Source: Pseudomonas mendocina
GTDB taxonomy: Bacteria > Pseudomonadota > Gammaproteobacteria > Pseudomonadales > Pseudomonadaceae
Assembly (NCBI RefSeq): GCF_003008615.1
Contig: NZ_CP027657.1
Coordinates: forward strand, 2,666,001-2,730,000
Direction: 5' to 3'
DNA length: 64,000 nt
Below, piece by piece: positions 10,071 through 19,329 of the stretch. The translations under genes were made by a program, and so were the position numbers. Position 1 is the first letter of the stretch, and the number at the start of each line of letters is the position of its first letter. Below the pieces are notes generated by a model that saw only the letters and a list, made by a program, of their open reading frames with translations, had not been told where the DNA came from and did no database searches.

Positions 10071-11527
10071 TGAGTGCTTTGATCCCTTGTATCGTCGCCG
10101 GTGGGGCCGGCACACGTCTCTGGCCGGTTTCACGCGAGGCCATGCCCAAGCCGTTCATGCGCCTGGCCGACGGTCGCAGTCTGCTGCAGAAGACCTTCGA
10201 GCGCGTTGCCAGCCTGGATGATGTGGCCCGCTTGCTGACGGTAATCAACCGAGAGTTGCTGTTTCGTACGCTGGACGACTATCGCCCGCTCAACCATGGA
10301 CGCCTGGGGCTGGATTTCCTTCTCGAGCCCATGGGCCGCAATACCGCCCCGGCCATTGCTGCAGCGGCACTGCACGTCGCTCGTCACTATGGTGAAGATG
10401 CTCAGTTACTGGTGTTGCCCGCCGATCACCTGATTCGCGATCAGGCCGCTTTCGTCGCTGCCATCGAGCAGGCACGGGCTCTGGCCGAGGCGGGTTCGCT
10501 GGTCACTTTCGGTATTCGGCCGGGCCATGCGGAGACTGGCTATGGCTACATCCAGCAAGGAGAGGCGCTGGGCGATGGTGGTTACCGGGTCGCCAGTTTC
10601 GTCGAAAAACCAGACCTGAATACGGCGCAGGCCTACCTGGATGGTGGCAAGCACCTGTGGAACGCCGGCATGTTCTGTTTCCGGGTCGATGTCTTGCTGC
10701 GTGAGCTGCGTGAGCATGCTCCACAGGTCGTTGAGGGCGTCGAAAAATGCCTGACATCGAGTGTGCCGAGTGAGGGCAAGCAGGGCGTGCAGTGTGAACT
10801 GGATGCCGCAAGTTTCGCTCAAGTGACCGATATCTCCATCGACTATGCCCTGATGGAGCGATCCTCGAATGTGGCGGTCGTGCCCTGCGACCTGGGGTGG
10901 AGTGACATCGGTTCCTGGCAGGCCTTGCGTGAATTGACGCCCGCAGATGCCAACGGCAACCAGATCAGTGGCGAGGTGGTTTTGCATAACGTGCAGGGCT
11001 GCTATATCGACTCGCCCAAACGGCTGGTCGGCGCCGTGGGCGTGCGTGACCTAGTGGTGGTCGACACCCCGGACGCCCTGCTCATCGCTGACGCCCACTG
11101 CACCCAGGACGTGAAGTTTGTTGCGCAGGAGCTGAAGAGGCGCGGTCACGATGCCTATCGCCTGCATCGTACGGTCACCCGTCCCTGGGGCACCTACACC
11201 GTGCTCGAGGAAGGGGCACGCTTCAAGATCAAGCGCATCATGGTGCGCCCCGGTGAATCGCTGTCACTGCAGATGCACCATCACCGCAGCGAGCACTGGA
11301 TCGTCGTCAGTGGCACGGCCCGGGTGGTCAACGGTGAGCGCGACTTTTTGCTGAATACCAATGAGTCGACCTTCATCCCTGCCGGCCACCACCATCGCCT
11401 GGTCAATCCGGGAGTGATCGATCTGGTGATGATCGAGGTGCAGAGCGGCGAGTATTTGGGAGAGGACGATATCGTGCGTTTCACCGATATCTATGGACGC
11501 GTACCAGCGGGCGAGAAAAGTAGTTGA
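10070..11527 (+). CDS. pslB: Mannose-1-P guanylyltransferase/mannose-6-P isomerase, PslB-like
   Basis: Bifunctional cytoplasmic enzyme making GDP-mannose precursors (AlgA/WbpW/PslB family). The N-terminal half has the pyrophosphorylase signature GGAGTRLWPVSREAMPKPF and FVEKPD; the C-terminal half is a cupin-type isomerase with RPWGTYTVLEEG, a metal-binding QMHHHRSEHWIVVSGTA and FIPAGHHHRL. The length of 485 is normal. The ATG overlaps the pslA stop (TGATG). Two related enzymes exist in P. aeruginosa (AlgA, WbpW), so the psl name rests on context. Confidence 0.9.
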   Translation: MSALIPCIVAGGAGTRLWPVSREAMPKPFMRLADGRSLLQKTFERVASLDDVARLLTVINRELLFRTLDDYRPLNHGRLGLDFLLEPMGRNTAPAIAAAALHVARHYGEDAQLLVLPADHLIRDQAAFVAAIEQARALAEAGSLVTFGIRPGHAETGYGYIQQGEALGDGGYRVASFVEKPDLNTAQAYLDGGKHLWNAGMFCFRVDVLLRELREHAPQVVEGVEKCLTSSVPSEGKQGVQCELDAASFAQVTDISIDYALMERSSNVAVVPCDLGWSDIGSWQALRELTPADANGNQISGEVVLHNVQGCYIDSPKRLVGAVGVRDLVVVDTPDALLIADAHCTQDVKFVAQELKRRGHDAYRLHRTVTRPWGTYTVLEEGARFKIKRIMVRPGESLSLQMHHHRSEHWIVVSGTARVVNGERDFLLNTNESTFIPAGHHHRLVNPGVIDLVMIEVQSGEYLGEDDIVRFTDIYGRVPAGEKSS

Positions 11528-11731
11528 TACGAGTTTCAGGCGTTCATGCCGAACGCCTGTTACCTGCCTGAATAACCTGGTGGGTTTGCGGAGCTGCTAT
11601 GTGGCTCCATTGTTTTCGGGGTTTTAGAACGGTTGTGTTGAGCGTCGTTTGGATACGGCATTCGGGCACCGTTTACCCATGATTTCGGGGTGCTGAAAGT
11701 GAATATTGGGGTCTTGAAGGGAGCTTTCCAC
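11528..11731 (+). other. pslB-pslD gap with hairpins
   Basis: A 204-base gap inside an otherwise tightly packed operon. A perfect 9-bp hairpin (11537-11545 with 11551-11559) lies just after pslB and a weaker GGAGC/GCTCC stem with a T-rich flank follows near 11589-11605. In P. aeruginosa pslC sits here; no ORF remains, and no clear pslC remnant is seen. The hairpins may partly terminate or protect the upstream message. Confidence 0.5.
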
Positions 11732-12499
11732 ATGAGGGCACTGCTGCTGATCGTTGTGATGTTGGGCTTGACCGCCTGTAATACGCCGGCACGCATTGGC
11801 CTGCCGGATTCTGACACCGTCGAGGCTGGCCACGCCGCGGCGTTGACCCTGGCCGATCTGCCCCCTGTGCAGGAGCGCATTTATCCAGGCGATATCCTGC
11901 GAATCGTTAGAAACAGTGGTGAAACACCGACCATCTCGGCGTTTACCGCCAACTCGATCTACGAGCTGACCCTCTACACGGTGCTCAACGACGGCAGCTT
12001 CTCCTACCCCTTCATCGGCAAGGTAGAGGCGGGGGGCAAGACTCCCGAGCAGTTGGCCGCGATTCTGGAGGAGAGGCTCAAGCCCTACTACCGCGAGCCT
12101 GGGGTCACGGTGAATATCAACCAGGCGCCAGGAAATACGGTTTTCGTCGGAGGATCGGTGCGCAACCCTCAACCGTACTCGGCCAGTATTGCGTCCACCC
12201 TTGAGCAGGCCATCGTCACTGCCGGTGGTGTCATGCCTGACGCCGATAGCCGCAACGTCGCGCTGCTGCGTTCGGACGCGGATGGCCTTTACAAGACGTA
12301 CTTCGTCGACTTCAGCCAACTGCTTCAAGGTGGTGATCAGGGGCGCCGGGCTGTCGCGCTGCAGCGTGGTGACGTGATTTTCGTGCCCAAGTCCGGCGTG
12401 GGTAATCGTATCGAGGGGGTCGACCTCTACCTGAATCAGCTGATCCCGTTCGTGAAAACGATCGGTATCGGGGCTAACTATGACCTGCGCAACAACTAA
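11732..12499 (+). CDS. pslD: Outer-membrane polysaccharide export lipoprotein, PslD-like
   Basis: Wza/GumB-type secretin lipoprotein expected to form the outer-membrane export channel or its periplasmic part. A lipoprotein signal (MRALLLIVVMLGLTAC, lipobox LTAC) starts at the ATG at 11732, which has GAAGGGAG just upstream. Then come the export domain (YPGDILRI, GSFSYPFIGKVEAGGKTPEQ) and SLBB-like repeats (VFVGGSVRNPQPY, TAGGVMPDA). The 255 residues match PslD. It is followed 18 bases later by the Wzc-type partner. An N-terminal extension to 11690 is open but would bury the lipobox. Confidence 0.87.
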   Translation: MRALLLIVVMLGLTACNTPARIGLPDSDTVEAGHAAALTLADLPPVQERIYPGDILRIVRNSGETPTISAFTANSIYELTLYTVLNDGSFSYPFIGKVEAGGKTPEQLAAILEERLKPYYREPGVTVNINQAPGNTVFVGGSVRNPQPYSASIASTLEQAIVTAGGVMPDADSRNVALLRSDADGLYKTYFVDFSQLLQGGDQGRRAVALQRGDVIFVPKSGVGNRIEGVDLYLNQLIPFVKTIGIGANYDLRNN

Positions 12500-12517
12500 C
12501 CGCCAAGGACAGCTCTC

Positions 12518-14506
12518 ATGATCGAAATTCGTACATTCCGTGATCTGTTGCGCCTGTTCTTCATCTTCTTCAGGGAGTTCAAACTGGCGGTTGTAGCCAC
12601 TCTGGTGGTGGTGTTGCTGGGGGCTTTTCTGCTGCCGACTTCATTCGAGTCCAGCGCGCGGCTGTTGGTAAAACCTGGGCGTGACACCAATACGTTGCCA
12701 ATTGAGGTCGCCGACCGCCAGTCTATCGTCATGCCGGCAACCCAGCGTGACCCGATTCTGGACGAGGAGCGCATGCTGACGGGACGGCCTATCAGCCGTC
12801 AGGTCGCTGAACGTTATCTAGAAGAACTGGCCAATGCTCCGCGTCCTGAAGGTTTCCTGCCCACGGTCAAATACTACGTCGGTCAGGCTGTCAGTGGCGC
12901 CATCGAGCTCGTCCGTGGTTTTTTCCAGTTGCTGGGGCTCGCTGAAGAGCAGACACCAGTCGATCGCTTGGCGACCAAACTGGAAGACAAATTCAGTGTG
13001 ACCCACGCTCCCGGTTCGTCGGTGATGGAAATTCGCTTTCGCTGGAGCGATCCGGCAGTGGCGCAGTCGGTTGTACAGAGCTGGGTCGATCTGTATCTGG
13101 AGGAGCGCACCCGCGCATTGGGGCGTCGCAGTCTCTATGATTTCTACTTGAACCAGAGCGAAGCGAGTTCCGCCGAGATTCTCAAGCTCAAGCAGGAATT
13201 GACGGCAGGTCTGGATGAGCTGGGTGCCATCGGGATGGAGGCGCATCTGCAGAATCTGTCCGAGCGCATCAACCAGTTGCGTACCGACAGGTTCAACACG
13301 CGTCGACTGATTTCCTCCACTGAGGGCAGCCTGGCTACCCTGGATCAGCAGATCAAGAGCTTGCCGGCTGAGATCAGTACCTCGCGTGAGGTTGCCCTTA
13401 ACCCCGTGCAGCAGGATCTGCTGCGCATGCTCAATGGCAAGCGTGCTGAGCGTCAGGATCTACTGCGAACCTTCACCGAGAATGCACCACCGGTGAAGAG
13501 TATCGACGAGACTATCGCCAGCCTGGAGGCAATGGTCAAGGCGGAAGCCGATACCCTGCAGGTCTCCCAGAACCGCGCCCCGAATCCGATTGCCGAACGT
13601 CTGCGCAGTAATTTCATGGATCAACAGTCCGATCTGGCGCGCCTGAAAGCGCAACTGATCCGCCAGGAAGAGCAGCTCAATATCCTCGAAGAGGAACGCG
13701 TCAAGGCACTGTCCGTTGAGCCCGAACTGGCTCGTCTGCAGCGTGAATTGACGGCTGCCGAAAAGAACTTCGCGCTGTACGACGAAAGCCTGGAAAAGGC
13801 GCGGATCGATCGGGAGCTGGATAACAGCCGGATCAGCAACATCGCGATGATCGAGCAGGCCACTTTCAATCCGAGTCGGGTGTTCCCTAAGAGTCTGCTG
13901 ATGCTCGTGCTGGCTCTGCCGCTGAGTATTCTGGTCGGCTTCCTGGCGATCTACTTCTGCTACCTGCTGGATCAGCGGATTCATGACGGCGGTCGTTTCG
14001 CGGACAAGTTCGGGGTTCCGCTTTGGACGACGCTGCCAGAGGTTTCTGGCGATCCGACCCAGAACAGCGCTTTTCTGGCTGCGCTCTATCGCTTGTACGG
14101 CCTGCTGCCGTTGGATCAGGTCGGTGAGCGTGGGTTGGTGTTCGGTCTGACCTCGGCGCGACGTGGTGAAGGAGTCAGTTTCATCATCGGCCATCTGCGT
14201 CGCCTGCTCGAAGAGCGCGGCTACAAGGTGCGTGTGGGTGATGCGCCGGCTCAGTCAGGCGAGATCGTATTGCTGGATGCCTCGGCGCTGCTATCGAGCC
14301 CCGAGTCCTTCGTGAACCTGCGCAGAGCCGATCTGGTAGCGCTGGTCGTCGAGGCGCAGCAGAGCAATATTCCGACGGTGGCGCATGCCATCGGTGTGCT
14401 GAACACCGCGTTCAACAAGGTCGATGGTGTAATCATCAACCGTCGTCGCTTCGAAGTGCCTGATCGTGTGCTGCGTGTGATCGCCAAGGTGCGAGGCGCG
14501 GTCTGA
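12518..14506 (+). CDS. pslE: Wzz/Wzc-type chain-length and export protein with degenerate kinase domain, PslE-like
   Basis: Inner-membrane polysaccharide co-polymerase. A Wzz domain begins at the N-terminus with a helix near 25-45 (LAVVATLVVVLLGAFLL), followed by a long periplasmic coiled-coil region, a second helix near 460-485 (LMLVLALPLSILVGFLAI), and a cytoplasmic domain shaped like a tyrosine autokinase. That last domain lacks a working Walker A: where GEGKS/T is expected (about 544-554) it reads TSARRGEGVSF, and no C-terminal tyrosine cluster is present. So it is probably not an active kinase. The length of 662 matches what I recall of PslE. It would work with PslD to span the envelope. 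Confidence 0.85.
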   Translation: MIEIRTFRDLLRLFFIFFREFKLAVVATLVVVLLGAFLLPTSFESSARLLVKPGRDTNTLPIEVADRQSIVMPATQRDPILDEERMLTGRPISRQVAERYLEELANAPRPEGFLPTVKYYVGQAVSGAIELVRGFFQLLGLAEEQTPVDRLATKLEDKFSVTHAPGSSVMEIRFRWSDPAVAQSVVQSWVDLYLEERTRALGRRSLYDFYLNQSEASSAEILKLKQELTAGLDELGAIGMEAHLQNLSERINQLRTDRFNTRRLISSTEGSLATLDQQIKSLPAEISTSREVALNPVQQDLLRMLNGKRAERQDLLRTFTENAPPVKSIDETIASLEAMVKAEADTLQVSQNRAPNPIAERLRSNFMDQQSDLARLKAQLIRQEEQLNILEEERVKALSVEPELARLQRELTAAEKNFALYDESLEKARIDRELDNSRISNIAMIEQATFNPSRVFPKSLLMLVLALPLSILVGFLAIYFCYLLDQRIHDGGRFADKFGVPLWTTLPEVSGDPTQNSAFLAALYRLYGLLPLDQVGERGLVFGLTSARRGEGVSFIIGHLRRLLEERGYKVRVGDAPAQSGEIVLLDASALLSSPESFVNLRRADLVALVVEAQQSNIPTVAHAIGVLNTAFNKVDGVIINRRRFEVPDRVLRVIAKVRGAV

Positions 14507-15696
14507 TGCGGGTTGCCTTGCTGGCGCCGTTGCCGCCCGAGCAGACGGGTATCGCGGATTATGCCGCAGTGCTCAAGATGGCACTGGAGGCCAACTCGGT
14601 AGAAGTGATCACTCCACTGGCTGGCTGCGGCAATGATCCGCAGCGAGCTGCGGCTCGGGTGGCAGAGTTCGACTGGAGTGGCGTGGATGTCGTGCATGCC
14701 GAGTTGGGTGGCGGTCGACTAGCCGAGTTCCATGCACTGAGAGCCCTGCGGTCGCGCTATCCAGGGCTGCCGCTGTCGGCCACCGTGCATGATCCCGAGC
14801 GCCTGGTATGGCGGCGTGCTTCGCTGCCTTGGCCGTTGTCTCTGGCTCAGTCCATGCCCTCGCCATGGCCGCAGGCGGCCACTGTACTGGCCGACCCACT
14901 GTGCCTTTACGAGGAGCGCCAACTGGCAAACAGCCTCGATGCCCTGGTGACGTTGACGGAGACAGGACGCAGTTGTCTGGTTCGTCGTATGCGTTTGCCG
15001 GCGGACAAGGTGCATGTCATTGCCCATGGCAATCAGGTGATCGAGCCGACGCCATTGCCGCCACTGGAGCCGCTGCGGCTGCTCTATTTCGGGTTCATCT
15101 ATCGCGGCAAGGGTATCGAGGATCTGCTTGATGCCCTGGCGCTGGTGGTTCGTCGCCAACCCCGGATGCTCTCACGGGTACGCCTGACCCTGGCTGGCGG
15201 CAGCGCGCCTGAAATGGCTTTCGAGCCAGGTGGCAGCTATCTCGATCAGTTGCGCAGACGCATCATCGAGCAGGGGCTCGAGTCGCTCGTGGAATGGCGC
15301 CTGGATCTGCCGGCCGAGGATATCGCCACGCGGATCAAGGCACACCATGTGATGGTGTTGCCGTATCGCGAGTCGAAGAGGCTGAGGCTGCTGGGCGAGC
15401 AGCGTGGTACCAGTGGTGCGTTGTCCTGGGCTGCGGCGTGCGGACGGGGTGTGATCACCTCTGATGCCCGTGCTTTCGCCGAGGAGGTCGCCACCGGGAA
15501 CGGGACGATATATGCACAAGGGGATCTAAACGCCCTGGCGCAGGAACTGCAGGAGCTGCTGGAGGCTCCGCAGCGCTGCCTGCAATGGGCTGAACGTGCC
15601 ACACAGATCGGTCATGAGCGACGCTGGCCAGCCACTGCTCAGCGTTTCAAAGCGCTGTTCACCAACCTTTGCGAGGGTAGGGGTCATGCGAAGTAA
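14506..15696 (+). CDS. pslF: Glycosyltransferase, PslF-like
   Basis: Cytoplasmic GT-B glycosyltransferase of 396 residues. The N-terminus (MRVALLAPLPPEQTGIADY) is typical of GT4 enzymes that start with a P-x-x-x-G-I-x-x-Y loop, and the C-terminal half has LRLLYFGFIYRGKGIEDLL and SGALSWAAACGRGVITSD, the nucleotide-sugar-binding region. Its ATG overlaps the pslE stop (TGATG), and its end overlaps pslG by 11 bases. By place and size it matches PslF. The donor sugar cannot be read from the sequence. Confidence 0.8.
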   Translation: MRVALLAPLPPEQTGIADYAAVLKMALEANSVEVITPLAGCGNDPQRAAARVAEFDWSGVDVVHAELGGGRLAEFHALRALRSRYPGLPLSATVHDPERLVWRRASLPWPLSLAQSMPSPWPQAATVLADPLCLYEERQLANSLDALVTLTETGRSCLVRRMRLPADKVHVIAHGNQVIEPTPLPPLEPLRLLYFGFIYRGKGIEDLLDALALVVRRQPRMLSRVRLTLAGGSAPEMAFEPGGSYLDQLRRRIIEQGLESLVEWRLDLPAEDIATRIKAHHVMVLPYRESKRLRLLGEQRGTSGALSWAAACGRGVITSDARAFAEEVATGNGTIYAQGDLNALAQELQELLEAPQRCLQWAERATQIGHERRWPATAQRFKALFTNLCEGRGHAK

Positions 15697-17017
15697 GCGA
15701 GTTGTTCTATCCGCGCTCCTGGTTGCGCTTGTCTTGTTCGTGGCTGTCATTCTCAGTCGCAATGCCGAGGCGGAAGTTACCAGCCTGAAACCGGATCGTC
15801 CGGTGGTCTGGAAGGACTTTCTGGGGGTCAACGCGCAGTTCCATTTCTTTCCCGAAGCGGCTTACCGCAAGCAGATGGCGCGCTTGCATGAGCTCGATCT
15901 GCAGTGGGTTCGTATCGCCATGCATTGGGCTTTGCTGGAGTCTGCACCTGGCCGTTATTACCCACCTTTCGATGCCGCAACCAAGGTCATGGCCGAGGAA
16001 AAATTCAAGGCCGTAGGCTTTCTTTCCGGCTCCGCACCCTTCGCCACCAGCGCTCCGGCCAGCTCTCCCTACCAGGATTCCTTCCCGCCAAAGGACAACC
16101 GTCTGTACAGCGAGAGCCTGGCGAATTTCGTCGAGCGTTACCCGCAATTCGACGCCTGGCAGATCTGGAACGAGCCGAACCTGCCGCCGTTCTGGCGCCC
16201 GAAGGAAGACCCCGATGCTTACGCGGCATTGCTGCACGATGCTGTCGTGACGGTACGCAAGCGATTTCCTGACAAGCCGCTGCTCACTGCGGGCATGGCC
16301 TACTTCAGTCAGATGCCCACTCGCGGCATGAACTTGATGCTCAAGTCGCTGCTTGAAAAGGGCTTGGCCGACTACAACCTGATCGCCGCCTATCACCCCT
16401 ATACCGAGTACCCGGAAACCAACGAGCTGGGCAAGAACGATTTCGTCGAGACCGTCCGTTATGTCAACGGCGGTTTGCGTGGGGAGGGCATCAAGCAGAT
16501 CTGGGCAACCGAGTGGGGTTGGTCCAGTTATTCCGGGCCCAAGGAAATGCAGGCGATCATCGGCGTTTCCGGGCAGGCCGATTACACGCTGCGCCGCCTG
16601 GCGCTGATGAGTGCGCTGGATTTCGATCGCATCTTCCTTTTCAACCTCAGCGATCTGGATGCTCGAGCCAGTGTTCGCGACCAGTCCTACGGCTTGCTCG
16701 ATCTGAATGGTGAGCCGAAACCGGTATTCAATGCGCTGAAGAACTTTCTCAAGGTCACCGGGCCGCGCCTGGAACCGGCAGAGCCACCCAAGTTCGCCCA
16801 GACCCCAAAAGATCTCTACAGCGTTTCCTGGACGCGTGGTGATGGCAAGAAGCTGCTGATGGCCTGGAGTGCCACGGCTGGCAAGCTGCACCTCGATGGC
16901 GTACGCCAGGCCACGTTGTACGATCCGCTGCGCGGTACCGAGCAGGTTTTGAAGGGAGAGGGCGGTGCTCTCGTGGTTGGGCTCAAGCCAAGCCTGCAAC
17001 TGCTGGTATGGGATTGA
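15686..17017 (+). CDS. pslG: Periplasmic glycoside hydrolase, PslG-like
   Basis: Retaining glycoside hydrolase of the clan GH-A type (GH39-like) that in P. aeruginosa trims Psl and influences its production. A hydrophobic N-terminus (VVLSALLVALVLFVAVIL, then NAEAE) acts as membrane anchor or signal. The acid/base Glu163 is in QIWNEPNLPP and the nucleophile Glu276 in ATEWGW, both in the expected order. The 443-residue size matches PslG (about 442). I chose the ATG at 15686, inside the end of pslF, because it has GAGGGTAGGGG upstream and begins the hydrophobic segment; the longer ORF from 15596 is shadow. Confidence 0.87.
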   Translation: MRSKRVVLSALLVALVLFVAVILSRNAEAEVTSLKPDRPVVWKDFLGVNAQFHFFPEAAYRKQMARLHELDLQWVRIAMHWALLESAPGRYYPPFDAATKVMAEEKFKAVGFLSGSAPFATSAPASSPYQDSFPPKDNRLYSESLANFVERYPQFDAWQIWNEPNLPPFWRPKEDPDAYAALLHDAVVTVRKRFPDKPLLTAGMAYFSQMPTRGMNLMLKSLLEKGLADYNLIAAYHPYTEYPETNELGKNDFVETVRYVNGGLRGEGIKQIWATEWGWSSYSGPKEMQAIIGVSGQADYTLRRLALMSALDFDRIFLFNLSDLDARASVRDQSYGLLDLNGEPKPVFNALKNFLKVTGPRLEPAEPPKFAQTPKDLYSVSWTRGDGKKLLMAWSATAGKLHLDGVRQATLYDPLRGTEQVLKGEGGALVVGLKPSLQLLVWD

Positions 17018-17020
17018 GTG

Positions 17021-18238
17021 ATGTCGCTTAGGATTCTTTGGGTTCTGCCTTATCTGCCATGGCCGACGAGCAGTGGTGGCAAGACGCGGCAGTTCAATCT
17101 GTTGCGTGCCCTGGCGCAGGCAGGGCATCGCATTACGCTGCTGGTGCAAAGCAAAGTGCCTCTCGATGATGAGGCGCGCAAGGTGCTGGAGCCTCTGCTC
17201 GAACAACTGATCGTCATGCCGCGGCGGCCGCTGCGAAGTCCGACCACACTCCTGACCGCTGCACTGTCGCCATTGCCGATGTTGGCGAGCATCAACGGTC
17301 ATGCGCCTGACTTGAGTCGACGTTTCGCCGAGTTGCTGAAGCAGCCATGGGATGTCGTACAGATCGAGCACAGCTACAGCTTTCAGCCATACGAACAGGC
17401 ACTGCGTCAGACTGCTCAGCCGTTCATCCTCACCGAGCACAATGTCGAATCAGCGCTGGGTGGTGCGATCTATGATCGTTTCCCGAGCTGGCTCCGGCCG
17501 ATGGTGTGGTTTGATCAGTGGCGTTATCGCCGCTGGGAGCGACATGTCATGGCGCTAGCGGCGCAGGTAGTGGCTGTTACCGAGGCGGATGCGCAGGAAC
17601 TTGGAGCGATCACCGGACGACATATCCCGGTGGTGGTCAATGGCGTCGATTGCGCACGTTATGCTGCAGTTACCCCGGCCTACGAGAGCAATCGCCTGCT
17701 ATTCATCGGCAATTATGAGTACCCACCCAATGTGGATGCCGTGGAGTGGGCCATGGGTGAAGTGATGCCCCGAGTCTGGCAATTGCAACCCGAGGCACGC
17801 ATCACCATTGCGGGCTATGCGTTGCCGGCTGAATGGCCGCAGCGTTGGCCGGATGAGCGCATCGAATGGCATGCTTTCGTACCGGATCTGACTGCGCTGC
17901 AGTCACGGGCGGCGATTTTCTTCGCCCCATTGCGTACCGGTGGTGGCTCCAAACTCAAGGTGCTCGAGGCCATGGCAGCAGGGCTGGCGGTGGTCACCAC
18001 TGCGCAGGGCGTTTCCGGTCTGGCCGTTACGGCCGGAGCCGAGTATGACGGCGGTGAAGATGCCGAGGCGCTTGCCGCTGCAATATCGAAGCAACTGGCT
18101 GACCCGGCTGCGATCCAGCGAATGGGGGCGGCAGGTCGTGCCTACGTCGGCAGGTCGCATGACTGGAGCGTCGCTGCGCAGCAACTGCTGGACGTGTATG
18201 CAACTGTCGGCAAACCCGGGGAGTTGGCATGCGAGTAG
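17021..18238 (+). CDS. pslH: Glycosyltransferase, PslH-like
   Basis: GT4-type cytoplasmic glycosyltransferase of 405 residues. It shows SSGGKTRQFNLLRAL near the N-terminus, TEHNVES, a linker VVVNGVDCARY, and the donor-site FIGNYEYPPNVDAVEW and LRTGGGSKLKVLEAMAAGL with the E-x7-E type pattern. The preceding GTG at 17018 is also a possible start. It follows pslG by three bases and overlaps pslI by ten. Matches PslH in position and length; sugar specificity not readable. Confidence 0.8.
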   Translation: MSLRILWVLPYLPWPTSSGGKTRQFNLLRALAQAGHRITLLVQSKVPLDDEARKVLEPLLEQLIVMPRRPLRSPTTLLTAALSPLPMLASINGHAPDLSRRFAELLKQPWDVVQIEHSYSFQPYEQALRQTAQPFILTEHNVESALGGAIYDRFPSWLRPMVWFDQWRYRRWERHVMALAAQVVAVTEADAQELGAITGRHIPVVVNGVDCARYAAVTPAYESNRLLFIGNYEYPPNVDAVEWAMGEVMPRVWQLQPEARITIAGYALPAEWPQRWPDERIEWHAFVPDLTALQSRAAIFFAPLRTGGGSKLKVLEAMAAGLAVVTTAQGVSGLAVTAGAEYDGGEDAEALAAAISKQLADPAAIQRMGAAGRAYVGRSHDWSVAAQQLLDVYATVGKPGELACE

Positions 18239-19329
18239 GTCTGGATTACCGGCCCGGTATCAGCAATCCGCACAACGGCATCGGTCGCCAGAACCTGGCA
18301 CTGGCCAAGGTGCTGGAAGAGCTGCCGGGTGTCGATCTGCATCTATTCACGCCTGCCCCGTTGGATCATCCGTTGCGTGCAAGCGCGCACTGCCCGACCT
18401 GGGATAGCTCGATCGATGGCCAGCATCGTCTGCCGCGCCGCTTGCGTTTCGAACTGGGTTACATGCCCTGGGCACTGCGGCGAGCGGGTATCGACGTGCA
18501 TATCAGTACCTTCAACATGGGGTTGCCGTTGCCTCCCAGGCCGTCTGGGGTGCGCTATGTTCTGCAGCTTCACGATCTGTTTCAGTTGCACCTGAAGAAC
18601 CACCATGCCACCTGGCTTCGTGAAACTGTCTATCGCATCAGCGACAACCTCTCGATTCGTTACTCGGTGAATGTCGCTGATCGCATCTGGACACCTTCGC
18701 AATACAGCGCCGATGAGGTGGCACGCGTCTTCCCGTCAGCCGCGCCCAAGGTGCGTGTGCTTTCCAACCTGGTACCCAGCAGTACCCTTGAGCCCATGCT
18801 GCCAGAGCAGCTATTGCCAGCTCGCTTCTGGTTATTGGTTGGCACGCGTGAGCCGCGCAAGAACATCGCCTGGTTCATTGAAAACTGGCACAAGGCACGC
18901 CTGACTGATCCGGCCATCCCGGATCTGGTGTTGGTCGGTGGCGGCGAATTCGTTGCGCCGCAACAACGTGAACTGCTGGGAGTACATCTCATGCCCGTGC
19001 TCGGTGATGCCGAGTTGCAGGGGCTGTACGGTGCAGCGGAGCGTCTGTGGCATCCCTCCTATGCCGAGGGTTTTGGCTTGCCGGTGATCGAAGCGATGGC
19101 CGTCGGCACGCCAGTGGCCGTTGCCAGTGGTACGTCGCTCGACGAAATCGTGCCTGAAGGAACGCCACGCTTCAGTCCTTATGACGCTGCGGCCGTGATC
19201 GAACTCATGCATCGTCTTGCTCGTCCCGATGAACCCGATCGCCAGGTCTTGCGCGATTGGGCTAAGCGTTATGCGGAGCAGCCCTATCGTGCCCGCGTTG
19301 CCGAACTGCTACAGGAGTTGCAGTCATGA
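18229..19329 (+). CDS. pslI: Glycosyltransferase, PslI-like
   Basis: GT4-type glycosyltransferase of 366 residues, the same size as PslI. Visible motifs: GLDYRPGISNPHNGIGRQ at the N-terminus (acceptor-side glycine loop), LLVGTREPRKNIAWFI, and HPSYAEGFGLPVIEAMAVG, the classic E-x7-E donor-binding segment. It overlaps pslH and pslJ and is clearly in the same operon. It most resembles mannosyltransferases of the WbdA/WbpY kind in its motif style, but that is weak evidence for donor. Confidence 0.82.
   Translation: MRVGLDYRPGISNPHNGIGRQNLALAKVLEELPGVDLHLFTPAPLDHPLRASAHCPTWDSSIDGQHRLPRRLRFELGYMPWALRRAGIDVHISTFNMGLPLPPRPSGVRYVLQLHDLFQLHLKNHHATWLRETVYRISDNLSIRYSVNVADRIWTPSQYSADEVARVFPSAAPKVRVLSNLVPSSTLEPMLPEQLLPARFWLLVGTREPRKNIAWFIENWHKARLTDPAIPDLVLVGGGEFVAPQQRELLGVHLMPVLGDAELQGLYGAAERLWHPSYAEGFGLPVIEAMAVGTPVAVASGTSLDEIVPEGTPRFSPYDAAAVIELMHRLARPDEPDRQVLRDWAKRYAEQPYRARVAELLQELQS

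Noticed and set aside
15707..17440. 577-codon antisense open frame
   Set aside because: It lies opposite pslG and pslH, whose motifs and overlaps are clear. High GC makes long antisense frames; its composition has no domain pattern.
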